Assembly (NCBI RefSeq): GCF_034931405.1
Contig: NZ_JAYGHA010000012.1
Span: 1-64,000, forward strand
DNA length: 64,000 nt
From: RDYJ01 sp034931405
GTDB taxonomy: Bacteria; Cyanobacteriota; Cyanobacteriia; Cyanobacteriales; Nostocaceae
Reading direction: 5' to 3'
Positions within the stretch are counted from its first letter, which is position 1, and every line of letters begins with the position of its first letter. A program made the translations under genes and the position numbers. The notes beneath the pieces were generated by a model. That model had not been told where the DNA came from. It was given only the letters and a program-made list of their open reading frames with translations, and did not search any database. Of the stretch, positions 44,764 through 54,242 are shown piece by piece.

Positions 44764-46889
44764 ATTACAGTGAGGAACAATTCAGCAATTTAAGTACCTC
44801 TTCTAGGTTCAAGATAGAAGTAACAAAAGATTTTAGAGATTTTCTTGAGAATACTGGAATAAAGTTTGCACATCGAAGTCGTGAATCTATTTCTCTTAAT
44901 GATTTATTTGTCTTTCCTAAATTAAAAGTCATAAAGGAATCATTAGAAACATTACCATCAACTATTTTAGGTGAAAATCTATTAAAAGATGATAGCCGTA
45001 TCCTTATTTTAGGAGATGAGCAATCTGGCAAAACTTCTCTTGCAAAAAAAATATTTCAAGATGCTCTTTCTAGCGGATTCTTACCTTTACTTCTTAATGG
45101 GGCAACCATAAAAAATTCTAATATTAAGGAACTAATTCCAAAGCTAGTTTCAGATATATATCAATCGCTGTCTGCGGAAGAATTCCTTCAAAGAGATAAT
45201 CTTCTCTGTATTGTCGATGATATATCAGCAAGTACAATTAATAAGAGAGGAAAAAGTAAACTGATAGCAAATCTTAATTCGATTTTTCCTCGTACTATTT
45301 TGATTGCAGAGGACTCATTTAGATTTGTTTTACCTGATTTTCCTGAACTTGATGATTATAAGAAGTTGGAAATTCTACCTTTCGGTAATGTCCATCTTGG
45401 CGAACTAATTAATAAATGGGTTGCACTAGAATTAACTGAAGAAGTAGATGATCAGCAAGTTTGGGCAAAAAAAGATGAATTGCGGCTTCATGTGGACTCA
45501 CTTGTACGAAAAAATATAGTCCCTGCAAAACCATTTCATATATTGATGCTTCTTCAGTCTTTCGAGACAATGACTACACAAAGACTTGAACTTACTGCTT
45601 ACGGACACTGTTATCAGTATCTAATCTATCAAGCTCTAGAGAGTGTTCATGTAAAACAATCCGACATTGAAAAATACCTCAATGTTTTATCAGAACTTGG
45701 GGGAGCAATTTTAGAATCTCGATCCGAAAGTCTTAATGATTCAGAGTTGCAGCTATTCTTTAAAGAATACTCAAATAAATTTCTTCCAGTAGATCAAGAA
45801 AAAATAATTACTGATTTAGTCAATTCATTTATTTTACAACGATCAGAAACTGGTCTAAAGTTTCGTTACCGTTATCTATTTTACTTCTTTGCTGCAAAAA
45901 AATTGGCTGATACTCTTCACCGAGGAGAGGAAGCTAAAAGGAAAATACAAAATCTAGTCAATAAAATTCATCTCGAAAAGGCATCGAACATAGTTCTGTT
46001 TCTTACGCATCATTCCAAAGATCCGTGGATTCTTGATGAAATCCTAATTTCTGTCATGGATATTTTTTCTGATGAGTCAGAAGTAACATTAGAAGCAGGT
46101 TCTTTATCTTTTCTTCAAGATTTTGTTAAAGAAATACCTGACCTTGTTTTAGAGAATCGTGATGCAAGGCAAGAACGATTAAAAAATGATAATCAGAAAG
46201 ATATTATTGATCAACAGGAAGATGATAATAGCCTTATAGAAGATGATGAAAATTTAGAAAACTTCATGGTAAAAGTGAACAAAGTATTTCGCGCAATTGA
46301 AGTCTGTGGACAAATTTTAAGAAATCGACTTGGATCACTAGAGAGAAATGTTCTAGAGTCAATTTATGAAGAATCACTTTCTGTTTCACTAAGATTTCTT
46401 AATGTCTTTCTAAGATTTTCGGAATGCGTGCGAGAAGAGTCAATTAGAAAAATTAAAAAGATATCAGAAGAGAATCCAAATCGTCCCAATTCCAAAATTA
46501 TTCGAGAAATTGAGTCTTTTTACTTAGGGATTAATTACATGGTTATTTTGGCAATGCTTTACAAAATTTCTTTTTCTCTAGGTTCTGACAAGGGTAGAGA
46601 AATTTATAGTAAAGTAACCGAAACAAAAAATAATCCTTCATTACGATTGATTCAACAAATTATTGAATTGCAATTTGAAAAAAGATTAGATATTGATAAG
46701 ATTGAAAAATTACACTTAGAATTCTCCAAAAATCCTGTTTGTGATCGCTTTTTAAAACAGATTATTTTACGCCATTTATATATGCACGATATAGGTTATA
46801 AGGAACGTCAAAAAATAGCAACCAAGCTTAATATTTCGATGCCAGTACAGCGTTCAATTTGTATAGCATCAAAGATAAACCCGAATTAA
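44745..46889 (+). CDS. P-loop NTPase part of the split STAND/NACHT-like protein (frame 0, no start codon of its own)
   Basis: Open from 44745 to the stop at 46889. Frame 0 has no ATG, GTG or TTG from the TAA at 44742 until a TTG at 45300, and by 45300 the P-loop has passed. So the NTPase can only be made by a -1 shift from the upstream gene. Walker A GDEQSGKTS is at 45012-45038 and Walker B LLCIVDD around 45201-45221. The rest (about 550 residues) is helical, with the NACHT-typical LKFRYRYLFYFFAAKKLAD and an acidic insert near the middle. The carboxy terminus may be the sensor. Defence function is inference from the class. Confidence 0.7.
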   Translation, partial: KKTTFLNYSEEQFSNLSTSSRFKIEVTKDFRDFLENTGIKFAHRSRESISLNDLFVFPKLKVIKESLETLPSTILGENLLKDDSRILILGDEQSGKTSLAKKIFQDALSSGFLPLLLNGATIKNSNIKELIPKLVSDIYQSLSAEEFLQRDNLLCIVDDISASTINKRGKSKLIANLNSIFPRTILIAEDSFRFVLPDFPELDDYKKLEILPFGNVHLGELINKWVALELTEEVDDQQVWAKKDELRLHVDSLVRKNIVPAKPFHILMLLQSFETMTTQRLELTAYGHCYQYLIYQALESVHVKQSDIEKYLNVLSELGGAILESRSESLNDSELQLFFKEYSNKFLPVDQEKIITDLVNSFILQRSETGLKFRYRYLFYFFAAKKLADTLHRGEEAKRKIQNLVNKIHLEKASNIVLFLTHHSKDPWILDEILISVMDIFSDESEVTLEAGSLSFLQDFVKEIPDLVLENRDARQERLKNDNQKDIIDQQEDDNSLIEDDENLENFMVKVNKVFRAIEVCGQILRNRLGSLERNVLESIYEESLSVSLRFLNVFLRFSECVREESIRKIKKISEENPNRPNSKIIREIESFYLGINYMVILAMLYKISFSLGSDKGREIYSKVTETKNNPSLRLIQQIIELQFEKRLDIDKIEKLHLEFSKNPVCDRFLKQIILRHLYMHDIGYKERQKIATKLNISMPVQRSICIASKINPN

Positions 46890-46947
46890 TTTAACTCCTA
46901 ACTCCTAAGATACACATTTGACAACCTTTAACACTGAAAATCAAAAC

Positions 46948-46973
46948 GGTGCGTTAATGAAATGTAACGCACC
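46948..46973. terminator. Hairpin between convergent NTPase and gcvP genes
   Basis: GGTGCGTTA (46948-46956) pairs with TAACGCACC (46965-46973). It can serve both convergent genes; no long T-run is present. Confidence 0.55.
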
Positions 46974-46983
46974 TTACAATTAA

Positions 46984-49860
46984 CTAACTATAAGCCTCCA
47001 TCGGTAAACAAGAACAAACAAAATTCCTATCCCCAAAAGCCGCGTCAATTCTCCCCACACTTGGCCAGAACTTATATTCCTTATTCCAAGGTGCAGGATA
47101 AGCAGCTTGTTCACGGGAATAGGGATGATTCCACTCACCAATAATCAAACTTTCCGCAGTGTGAGGGGCATTTTTCAAAACATTATCTTCAATGTCCATC
47201 TTACCAGATTCAATTGCCGCAACTTCCTCACGAATCGCAATCAAAGCATCACAAAAACGATCTAATTCCTGTTTAGATTCACTTTCCGTTGGTTCAACCA
47301 TAATTGTCCCAGCAACAGGCCAAGAAACAGTAGGTGCATGAAAACCATAATCCATTAACCGCTTCGCAACATCATCAATTTCAATCTGCGCTGATTTCTT
47401 CAAACTTCGCAAATCTAAAATACATTCATGTGCCACCAAACCATTTTTTCCCTGATACAAAACCGGATAATATGACTCTAATTTCTTAGCGATGTAATTA
47501 GCATTCAAAATGGCAATTTTGGTTGCTTCCGTCAACCCATCTGCACCCATCATGATAATATACATCCAAGAAATCACTAGGATACTTGCACTACCCCACG
47601 GTGCAGCCGAAACAGCACCCAAATCACCACCCATTCTCACCACAGAATGTCCTGGTAAAAACGGTACAAGGTGGGAAGCGACACCAATGGGACCCATACC
47701 GGGACCACCACCACCATGAGGAATACAGAAGGTTTTGTGTAAATTCAAATGACAGACATCTGCACCAATATCACCAGGACGACAAATACCTACTTGGGCA
47801 TTCATATTAGCGCCGTCCATGTAAACTTGTCCACCGTGACTATGAATTACCGCACAAATTTCTTGAATTGCTTCTTCAAATACCCCATGAGTTGATGGAT
47901 ATGTCACCATTAAAGCTGATAATTCATGACTATGTTTTTCAGCTTTAGCTTTTAAATCCTCAACATCAATATTACCGTGATCATCACAAGCAACTCCCAC
48001 AACTTTCATTCCACACATTACCGCACTCGCGGGATTTGTTCCATGTGCAGATTGCGGAATTAAACAAATATTTCTGTGTCCTTCTCCGCGACTTTGATGA
48101 TATTCATGAATTACCAACAGTCCCGCATATTCACCTTGAGACCCTGCATTTGGTTGTAAGGAAATTCCGGCAAAACCTGTAATTTCTCCTAACCATGCTT
48201 CTAGTTGTTGGAAGAGAATTTGATAACCTCTGGTTTGGGAAATTGGCGCAAAAGGATGGATTTTACCAAATTCTGCCCAAGTTACCGGAATCATTTCCGA
48301 AGTTGCGTTTAACTTCATGGTACAAGAACCCAAGGGAATCATTGAAGTTGTTAATGATAAATCCTTGCTTTCTAGTTGATGTAAATAACGTAATAATTCA
48401 GTTTCTGAATGATAACGGTTAAAAACTGGATGGGTGAGATATTTACTTTGACGTGATAATTGAGAATGAGAAACTGGTAATTCTTCAACGGTAAAAGGTA
48501 ATTGATCTTTCAGCGCGAAAACTTGCCAAAGGTCAATTAAATCTGCTTCTGTCGTAGTTTCATCTAAAGAAATACCCACAGTTGAATTATCAAAAATGCG
48601 TAAATTGATATTTCTCTCATTTGCAGCGTCGAGAATTGCTTCTAATTTCGTATTTCCTAATTCTACCCGCAAGGTATCAAAGAAGTTTTCCGAACTGATT
48701 TTATAACCTAATTTTTTCAGTCCTGCTGCTAAAGTTGCGGTAAGTTCATGGATATTTTGGGCGATCGCTCTCAGTCCGTCCGGTCCATGATAAACTGCAT
48801 ACATACTCGCCATCACTGCCAATAAAACCTGCGCTGTGCAGATATTACTCGTAGCTTTATCTCTGCGGATATGTTGTTCACGGGTTTGTAAAGCTAGACG
48901 GTATGCAGGTTTGCCATGAATATCTTTTGATACCCCCACAATTCGCCCTGGAACAAGTCGTTTATACTCTTCTTTCGTCGCAAAATAAGCAGCGTGTGGT
49001 CCCCCAAATCCCAAGGGAATACCGAAGCGTTGGGTGCTACCTACGGCAATATCAGCCCCTAATTCACCGGGAGATGTTAGCAATAATAAGCTCAAAGGAT
49101 CTGCGGCTACAGTCACCAATGCACCCTGAGCATGAGACTTTGTGATAAAATCGCAGTAGTCGTAAATAGTACCGTCGGTTGCGGGATATTGCAGAACTGC
49201 ACCAAAGATAGTTTCGGAAAAATCAAAGGTTTGATGATTACCGATAATGATATTTATGCCTAAAGGTTTTGCACGTGTTTGCAATACATCAATGGTTTGG
49301 GGATGACATTCACTAGAAACAAAATAGTTATGGGATTTATTTTTGCAGATACCATAACTCATACTCATTGCTTCTGCTGCTGCTGTTGCTTCATCTAATA
49401 ACGATGCGTTAGCAATTTCTAAACCTGTTAAATCAATAATCATGGTTTGGAAATTTAACAACGCTTCCAAACGTCCTTGGGCAATTTCTGGCTGATAGGG
49501 GGTGTATGCTGTATACCAACCGGGGTTTTCTAAGATGTTGCGCTGAATGACTGCGGGGGTAATACAATCATAATAACCCATGCCGATAAATGAGCGATAA
49601 ACCTGATTTTTATCGGCTATTTGTTTTAATTTTGCTAACGCTGCATATTCGCTTTGTGCTGCTGGTAGTTGTAGGGTTTTGTTAAACTGAATTCCCTGGG
49701 GTACGGTTTTATCAATTAAGTCATCTAGGTTACTTAAACCTAAGACTTCCAGCATTTGCTGAATATCATCGGAATTGGGTCCAATGTGTCTTTGTGCAAA
49801 GCTGCTGAGTTTTTGACTGGTTTGGGCTAAAATGTGAGGACGTGGGGGATTGGATACCAC
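46984..49860 (-). CDS. gcvP: Glycine dehydrogenase (decarboxylating), P-protein
   Basis: PLP enzyme of the glycine cleavage system; it decarboxylates glycine and loads the aminomethyl group onto GcvH lipoate. In photosynthetic cells it handles photorespiratory glycine. 958 residues of the fused homodimer type. The two halves are visible: FIGMGYYDCITP near residue 90, and the carboxy half with TYPSTHGVFEE and the PLP-lysine motif LHKTFCIPHGGGGPG at about residue 705. Downstream of gcvT and gcvH on the same strand. Confidence 0.96.
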   Translation of the reverse strand: MVSNPPRPHILAQTSQKLSSFAQRHIGPNSDDIQQMLEVLGLSNLDDLIDKTVPQGIQFNKTLQLPAAQSEYAALAKLKQIADKNQVYRSFIGMGYYDCITPAVIQRNILENPGWYTAYTPYQPEIAQGRLEALLNFQTMIIDLTGLEIANASLLDEATAAAEAMSMSYGICKNKSHNYFVSSECHPQTIDVLQTRAKPLGINIIIGNHQTFDFSETIFGAVLQYPATDGTIYDYCDFITKSHAQGALVTVAADPLSLLLLTSPGELGADIAVGSTQRFGIPLGFGGPHAAYFATKEEYKRLVPGRIVGVSKDIHGKPAYRLALQTREQHIRRDKATSNICTAQVLLAVMASMYAVYHGPDGLRAIAQNIHELTATLAAGLKKLGYKISSENFFDTLRVELGNTKLEAILDAANERNINLRIFDNSTVGISLDETTTEADLIDLWQVFALKDQLPFTVEELPVSHSQLSRQSKYLTHPVFNRYHSETELLRYLHQLESKDLSLTTSMIPLGSCTMKLNATSEMIPVTWAEFGKIHPFAPISQTRGYQILFQQLEAWLGEITGFAGISLQPNAGSQGEYAGLLVIHEYHQSRGEGHRNICLIPQSAHGTNPASAVMCGMKVVGVACDDHGNIDVEDLKAKAEKHSHELSALMVTYPSTHGVFEEAIQEICAVIHSHGGQVYMDGANMNAQVGICRPGDIGADVCHLNLHKTFCIPHGGGGPGMGPIGVASHLVPFLPGHSVVRMGGDLGAVSAAPWGSASILVISWMYIIMMGADGLTEATKIAILNANYIAKKLESYYPVLYQGKNGLVAHECILDLRSLKKSAQIEIDDVAKRLMDYGFHAPTVSWPVAGTIMVEPTESESKQELDRFCDALIAIREEVAAIESGKMDIEDNVLKNAPHTAESLIIGEWNHPYSREQAAYPAPWNKEYKFWPSVGRIDAAFGDRNFVCSCLPMEAYS

Positions 49861-50220
49861 AAATTTGTCTCCAGATGCTACGGTTTAATATATTGTAATG
49901 ATTACTTTGATATTTTACGGTTTTTTCTAGGATGTAAATTACTGACTTGTTACTTCAGGTCAGGATTTTTATTATCTATAGATTTGTCAACAAAAATTTA
50001 GTTTGCTTAAACGGGAGCATACCAAATGTGTAATAGCAATGACATAATGCGAATTTATTATGCTAGTTCACTGAGTGGTTGTTAATGTTAATTAAATTTA
50101 GATTTTAGATGTCTAAAAGTGACTGCATCTACCTGGATTAATTAGTAGTTTCTGGAAATGTAAAGACGTTTCCTCAAACGTCTTTACATTACATTTTAGG
50201 AGTTGTAAATGATGAATTAA
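49861..50220. other. Intergenic region between gcvH and gcvP
   Basis: 360 bases without a gene. It contains a perfect hairpin at 50158-50189. The region presumably holds a gcvP promoter or a terminator of the gcvT-gcvH transcript. Confidence 0.5.
50158..50189. terminator. Perfect 14-bp hairpin downstream of gcvH
   Basis: ATGTAAAGACGTTT (50158-50171) pairs with AAACGTCTTTACAT (50176-50189), loop CCTC. The stem is of a dispersed cyanobacterial hairpin family. It lies 30 bases past the gcvH stop. Confidence 0.55.
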
Positions 50221-50610
50221 TTACTCACCTTCCACCAAATCGCGGTATTCAACCGCTGTTAATGTATCATCAATCTCACTAAAATCATCAACACGCACCT
50301 TAATAAACCATCCTTCACCATAGGAATCATCAGCTATGAGTTCAGGCGCATCAACCATAGCTTCATTGCATTCTACCACTGTTCCACTCACTGGTGATTT
50401 GAGTTCTTCAACAGCTTTGACGGATTCAATTCTGCCAAAGGTCTCATCCTTGTTAATAGCATCACCTACCTCTGGCAATTCTAAAAACACGATATCACCT
50501 AATTGATCCACCGCAAACTCAGTAATGCCAATAGTCGCTATTTCACCATCTAGTCTGACATACTCATGGGAATCTAGATAACGCAGATCCTGGGGATATT
50601 CAAAAGACAT
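50221..50610 (-). CDS. gcvH: Glycine cleavage system H protein
   Basis: 129-residue carrier protein whose lipoyl arm shuttles the aminomethyl group between P, T and L proteins. The lipoyl-lysine is K65 in IESVKAVEEL. DLRYLDSHEYVRL and VVECNEA are typical. It lies downstream of gcvT with a MITE-like element in the gap. Confidence 0.95.
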   Translation of the reverse strand: MSFEYPQDLRYLDSHEYVRLDGEIATIGITEFAVDQLGDIVFLELPEVGDAINKDETFGRIESVKAVEELKSPVSGTVVECNEAMVDAPELIADDSYGEGWFIKVRVDDFSEIDDTLTAVEYRDLVEGE

Positions 50611-50642
50611 AGCACTTCCTCTTCCACGTAAAAAAAATAGTC

Positions 50643-50758
50643 AGGACTTATGCAACTGGCACATTGGTAGGGTGCGTCAGACTGCATAAATACTGCAAAT
50701 AAACAGATTGTTGATATCTGACGCACCCTACAACAGATTTTTGGTGTTACAAGAGTAA
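50643..50758. mobile_element. MITE-like element between gcvT and gcvH
   Basis: Starts AGGACTTATGCAACTGGCAC, has the inner inverted repeat GTAGGGTGCGTCAGA / TCTGACGCACCCTAC, and resembles the element at 10774-10902. The right terminal repeat is degraded (GGTGTTACAAGAGTAACC). It separates gcvT from gcvH within the operon. Confidence 0.7.
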
Positions 50759-50796
50759 CCCAAAAGACATTATTCCTCAAAAACCTCACAACTTAA

Positions 50797-51933
50797 TCAG
50801 TTGCTAACACGATTTTTTGAGCGATAAAAAGGACGCTTCACAACTGTTGCTGGATAAGCTTTACCGCGAATCTCCACTTCTAGCTGTTGTTTAACCTTTG
50901 CTAAGGATGTGGGAACATAAGCTAAAGCAATAGGATAACTGAGAGTGGGTGAGAGAGTACCACTAGTGACTTCTCCGACAACTTCACCTGCGGCTAAAAC
51001 TGGGTAGCCATGACGGGCTATATTCCGTCCTTGAGTTTGCAAACCTATGAGTTTACGCTGCACTCCCTGGGCTTTTTGCTGTTCTAAAACACTACGTCCA
51101 ATAAAATCTCCTTTGGTATCTAAATGTACTAACCACCCCAAACCAGCTTCTAAGGGTGTAATTGTATCATCAATATCTTGTCCATAAAGTGCCATTGCTG
51201 CTTCCAGACGTAGGGTATCTCTACAACCAAGTCCACAAGGAAGGACACCAGCATGATTAAGATGTTGCCATAATTCCAACCCCAGATGGTGATCTACCAT
51301 GACTTCAAAGCCATCTTCTCCTGTATAACCTGTACGGGCAAGGAATGCTGGTTGATCGAAAATGGTTGTTTCTAAATGCCCAAAAGCTTTGATTGAGCTT
51401 AGATTTGCTGTTACCAAAGATTGAAGATAGCTAGTAGCTTTTGGACCTTGAACAGCAATTAAGATTTGATCCCGTGATATGTCTTGAAATTGAACCGTAT
51501 CTGGGTCAAGATGCTGTAATATCCAAGTTTTATCTTTGTGAGTGGTGGCTGCATTGACGATAATTACCACCTTTTGAATATCAGTAGTATCTGTACCTTG
51601 AAAGTAAATAATAATATCGTCAATGATTCCCGCTTGATGATTTAATAATACAGTGTATTGGGCTTGACCTGGATGTAAACGACTCAAATCGGAAGGAACT
51701 AATGTATCAAGTTGGGAAATCAGGTTTTTGCCTTGGAGAGTAAATTTACCCATGTGGGAAATATCGAACATCCCGGCTGCATTTCTTACAGCTTGATGTT
51801 CATGAGTAATACCGCTATATTGTACCGGCATTTGCCAACCACCAAAGCTGGTAAAGCGGGCTTTGAGTTCTACACCCTGTTTGTATAAAGGGGTTTGCGC
51901 TAGAGATTCGGTGATATTTTCGGAATTAGCCAC
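50797..51933 (-). CDS. gcvT: Aminomethyltransferase (glycine cleavage T protein)
   Basis: Releases ammonia and transfers the one-carbon unit from the H protein to tetrahydrofolate. 378 residues: FTSFGGWQMPVQYSGI, GMFDISHMGKF, the CGLGCRDTLRLEAAMALYGQD stretch and SGTLSPTLSYPIALAYV. It is first in the gcvT-gcvH-gcvP order. I see no glycine riboswitch in the 170 bases upstream. Confidence 0.95.
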   Translation of the reverse strand: MANSENITESLAQTPLYKQGVELKARFTSFGGWQMPVQYSGITHEHQAVRNAAGMFDISHMGKFTLQGKNLISQLDTLVPSDLSRLHPGQAQYTVLLNHQAGIIDDIIIYFQGTDTTDIQKVVIIVNAATTHKDKTWILQHLDPDTVQFQDISRDQILIAVQGPKATSYLQSLVTANLSSIKAFGHLETTIFDQPAFLARTGYTGEDGFEVMVDHHLGLELWQHLNHAGVLPCGLGCRDTLRLEAAMALYGQDIDDTITPLEAGLGWLVHLDTKGDFIGRSVLEQQKAQGVQRKLIGLQTQGRNIARHGYPVLAAGEVVGEVTSGTLSPTLSYPIALAYVPTSLAKVKQQLEVEIRGKAYPATVVKRPFYRSKNRVSN

Positions 51934-52105
51934 GGTATTTTAGGATTATGCGATCGCACCTCAACTTTATCTATCCTACGGGATGTGTTCTGATTTAAGG
52001 GACTTCCAAATAAAAAAAACGACTTGTCGTAGAAGTCGGGGATCTATTCACTTGTACGGTTTAATAGTTAATAGTGGAATTGTTGAGATTTATTAAGCAA
52101 AAATT

Positions 52106-52600
52106 ATGAAGTATTGGCAAATACTCGCTAGTGTTGTTTTAGCTGTGGTGTTGTTTGTGTCTCCCTTATCAGCACAAGCAGCAAGTTCTTCCAGCATTAC
52201 CCGTTCTGCTGGTGATGAAGTCCAAGGTCAAGATTTTTCTGGACAAAATTTAATCGGTACTGAGTATACCAATGTGAAGTTAGAAAATACTAACTTTAGC
52301 AATGCTAACTTACGGGGTGTTGTGTTTAACGGTACTATATTGGAAGGAGTAAATTTACATAATGTAGATTTTCGTCAAGGTATAGCTTATTTAGCAAAGT
52401 TCAAAAATGCTGATTTTAGTGATGCACTATTAACAGATGCCATGATGCTGCGTTCAGTTTTTGATCATGTTGATGTCACTGGTGCAGATTTCACTAATGC
52501 AATTTTAGATGGGGTAGAAATCAAAAAACTTTGTGTTAATGCTAGTGGTGTAAATTCTAAAACTGGTGTAGATACTCGTGAATCTTTAGGTTGTAAATAA
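52106..52600 (+). CDS. Lumenal pentapeptide-repeat protein with signal peptide
   Basis: 164 residues. A signal peptide with a hydrophobic core (VVLAVVLFVSPLS) and AQA cleavage site ends at about residue 25. Then seven to eight A(N/D)FxN-type pentapeptide repeats (about 42-135). The tail has two Cys (KKLCVNAS and LGCK) that could form a disulfide. It resembles the thylakoid-lumen pentapeptide proteins TL15/TL17 of plants. Probably thylakoid lumen or periplasm; role unknown. Confidence 0.82.
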   Translation: MKYWQILASVVLAVVLFVSPLSAQAASSSSITRSAGDEVQGQDFSGQNLIGTEYTNVKLENTNFSNANLRGVVFNGTILEGVNLHNVDFRQGIAYLAKFKNADFSDALLTDAMMLRSVFDHVDVTGADFTNAILDGVEIKKLCVNASGVNSKTGVDTRESLGCK

Positions 52601-52637
52601 GTATACTCAAAACGGCTTAATTATTTGATTCTATAGG

Positions 52638-52666
52638 TAGGGGTTTAGCACTGCTAAACCCCTACA
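52638..52666. terminator. Near-perfect palindromic hairpin
   Basis: GTAGGGGTTTAGCA (52638-52651) and TGCTAAACCCCTAC (52653-52666) with one base between them. It follows the pentapeptide gene by 38 bases. The same stem type occurs at 5026-5055. A second AT-rich hairpin AGATCCCCAA/TTGGGGATC is at 52747-52776. Confidence 0.5.
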
Positions 52667-52888
52667 CATCCAGGTTTCGTAATCTTGCAAAAGTCCATGT
52701 CTCAACCGTGTTTAGTATGGCTGTGACTTAAAAAACTTCATATTTAGATCCCCAACTGATCAAAAAATTGGGGATCAACACTACTGTTACCATTTTGATA
52801 TGAAGATACGGTAAAATCTGCCTGAGCAAATGAATATAAAATATCTAAAATATAAAAAACAGATTTGAGCAAAGTAAATTAAACAGTC

Positions 52889-53416
52889 GTGAGTCAAACC
52901 GGGAAAAAGCTACACAGCAGTAAACCTACATATTACTCCCTATTAGGACTGCACCCTTCCGCGTCAGTGATAGATATCCGCCGCGCTTATCGGGAACTGA
53001 GCAAACAGTATCACCCAGATACCACAGAATTACCTGATTATGTTGCTACCGCTAAATTTCAGGAAATTAACGAAGCGTATGCTACCCTCAGTCATCCAGA
53101 ACAGCGTTTCAGTTATGATTTAAAGATTGGGTACTCTCGCTTTGGCGTGATTCAAGCACCAACAGATTTAAACAATTCCGTGCATAAACCTTATGATTAC
53201 TCAAAATCAATGTATCTTGATGCGAGCGATCGCCCTCTATCCTCTGGAGAAATATTTGTATTATTTGTGTTAAGTTTAACAATTGTGGGTTGTTTAATAC
53301 TAGCGATCGCTATTGGTATCATTCGTGGTGAATCTAGTTTACAAACCCAACTTACCCCAACCACCCATATTTCACAATTTCCACAACCGATACCAACCAA
53401 TAATTTTCAATCTTGA
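52889..53416 (+). CDS. J-domain protein with C-terminal transmembrane helix
   Basis: 175 residues starting at a GTG. The J domain occupies residues 14-77: YYSLLGLHPSASV, then the HPD motif at 42-44 that stimulates DnaK, then FQEINEAYATLSHPEQR. Helix at about 118-141 (IFVLFVLSLTIVGCLILAIAIGI) anchors the protein in a membrane. Small cyanobacterial J-proteins of this kind may recruit DnaK to membrane proteins. The next gene starts 8 bp later. Confidence 0.88.
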   Translation: MSQTGKKLHSSKPTYYSLLGLHPSASVIDIRRAYRELSKQYHPDTTELPDYVATAKFQEINEAYATLSHPEQRFSYDLKIGYSRFGVIQAPTDLNNSVHKPYDYSKSMYLDASDRPLSSGEIFVLFVLSLTIVGCLILAIAIGIIRGESSLQTQLTPTTHISQFPQPIPTNNFQS

Positions 53417-53423
53417 ATTTCCT

Positions 53424-53696
53424 ATGCCTACTTTATCTGCCGACACACCACTGTATAACCATTCTTTGCCACAAATTGAACAATGGCTAAAAGACCAAGG
53501 TTGTCAACAAGATGAAACTGAGTTACACTGCTGGCGCTTGCAAAAACCAAGTTGGCAAGCAGAACTATGGTTAGATATCGAGCAAATTACAGTCCGATAT
53601 ATTCAAGCAGCAGAACCCACTCAAAATATCCAACGTTCTTTTAAATATTCCCTGAGTCGGCAAGATATTCAAGCAGCAGTTTTTTCTGGTCCTTAA
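53424..53696 (+). CDS. DUF3143 family protein
   Basis: 90 residues from ATG 53424: LSADTPLYNHSLPQIEQWLKDQGCQ, then LHCWRLQKPSWQAELWLDIEQITVRYI. Conserved in cyanobacteria with no known function, often next to a J-domain gene as here (7 bases apart). The longer open frame upstream overlaps the J-protein and is not coding. Confidence 0.8.
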   Translation: MPTLSADTPLYNHSLPQIEQWLKDQGCQQDETELHCWRLQKPSWQAELWLDIEQITVRYIQAAEPTQNIQRSFKYSLSRQDIQAAVFSGP

Positions 53697-53755
53697 GTCC
53701 AATTCCAGCATCGCTTTTGCATCCTACAAACAAACTCATGACAGAAATAATCAGC

Positions 53756-54196
53756 TTAATTATTCTCCCAAAAGTTAGAATTTAGGAGTATTTCTAACTC
53801 CGATGAATACTGCCATTCTGAAGGAAAATTGACTGATTTATACTCATTACTGACATTAGCTAAACTTCGTCGCCAAGCCTCCTTAAAACTCGTATCCCAT
53901 AGAGACTTGAGACTGGGTACTTGGGTAATTAATACATCAAGTTCAGTTCGTTGTGTGCGAATCGTGCGTTCCCAGCCATTATAATCGTAGGGTAAGTCAA
54001 CATATAATCGCTTGAGTAAATGTTCTAGTAATACAATTAAACGACTCAGTAGTTCTCTTTTTTGCGAAGTTCCCAAAGCCTCTACTTCCTCAATCAGATT
54101 TTCAATATCCAAGGTTTCAAAATCCCGTTTTTTGAGCTTGGCAACAGTATCTTCAACCCAGAGTAAAATATCTTGATCATAGAGGGATAGTGTCAT
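53756..54196 (-). CDS. DUF29 family protein
   Basis: 146 residues from ATG 54196, preceded by GGGAG. The DUF29 pattern is clear: LYDQDILLWVEDTVAKLKKRDFE, then DIENLIEEVEALGTSQKRELLSRL, then LLEHLLKRLY. The family is abundant in cyanobacteria, function unknown. Confidence 0.85.
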   Translation of the reverse strand: MTLSLYDQDILLWVEDTVAKLKKRDFETLDIENLIEEVEALGTSQKRELLSRLIVLLEHLLKRLYVDLPYDYNGWERTIRTQRTELDVLITQVPSLKSLWDTSFKEAWRRSLANVSNEYKSVNFPSEWQYSSELEILLNSNFWENN

Positions 54197-54242
54197 ATTT
54201 AATTTTTCTCCCAAATCTTACTATTGAATATAGCATTACTTC

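Noticed and set aside
50574..50789. 71-codon open frame upstream of gcvH
   Set aside because: It is read through the MITE-like element and shares peptide stretches with the element-derived part of the kinase; not a gene.
51934..52105. Glycine riboswitch in front of gcvT
   Set aside because: I saw no paired glycine aptamer motif in this short region. A covariance-model scan would be decisive.
53313..53423. Longer start for the DUF3143 gene
   Set aside because: It would overlap the J-domain gene by about 100 bases; the ATG at 53424 begins the conserved part.
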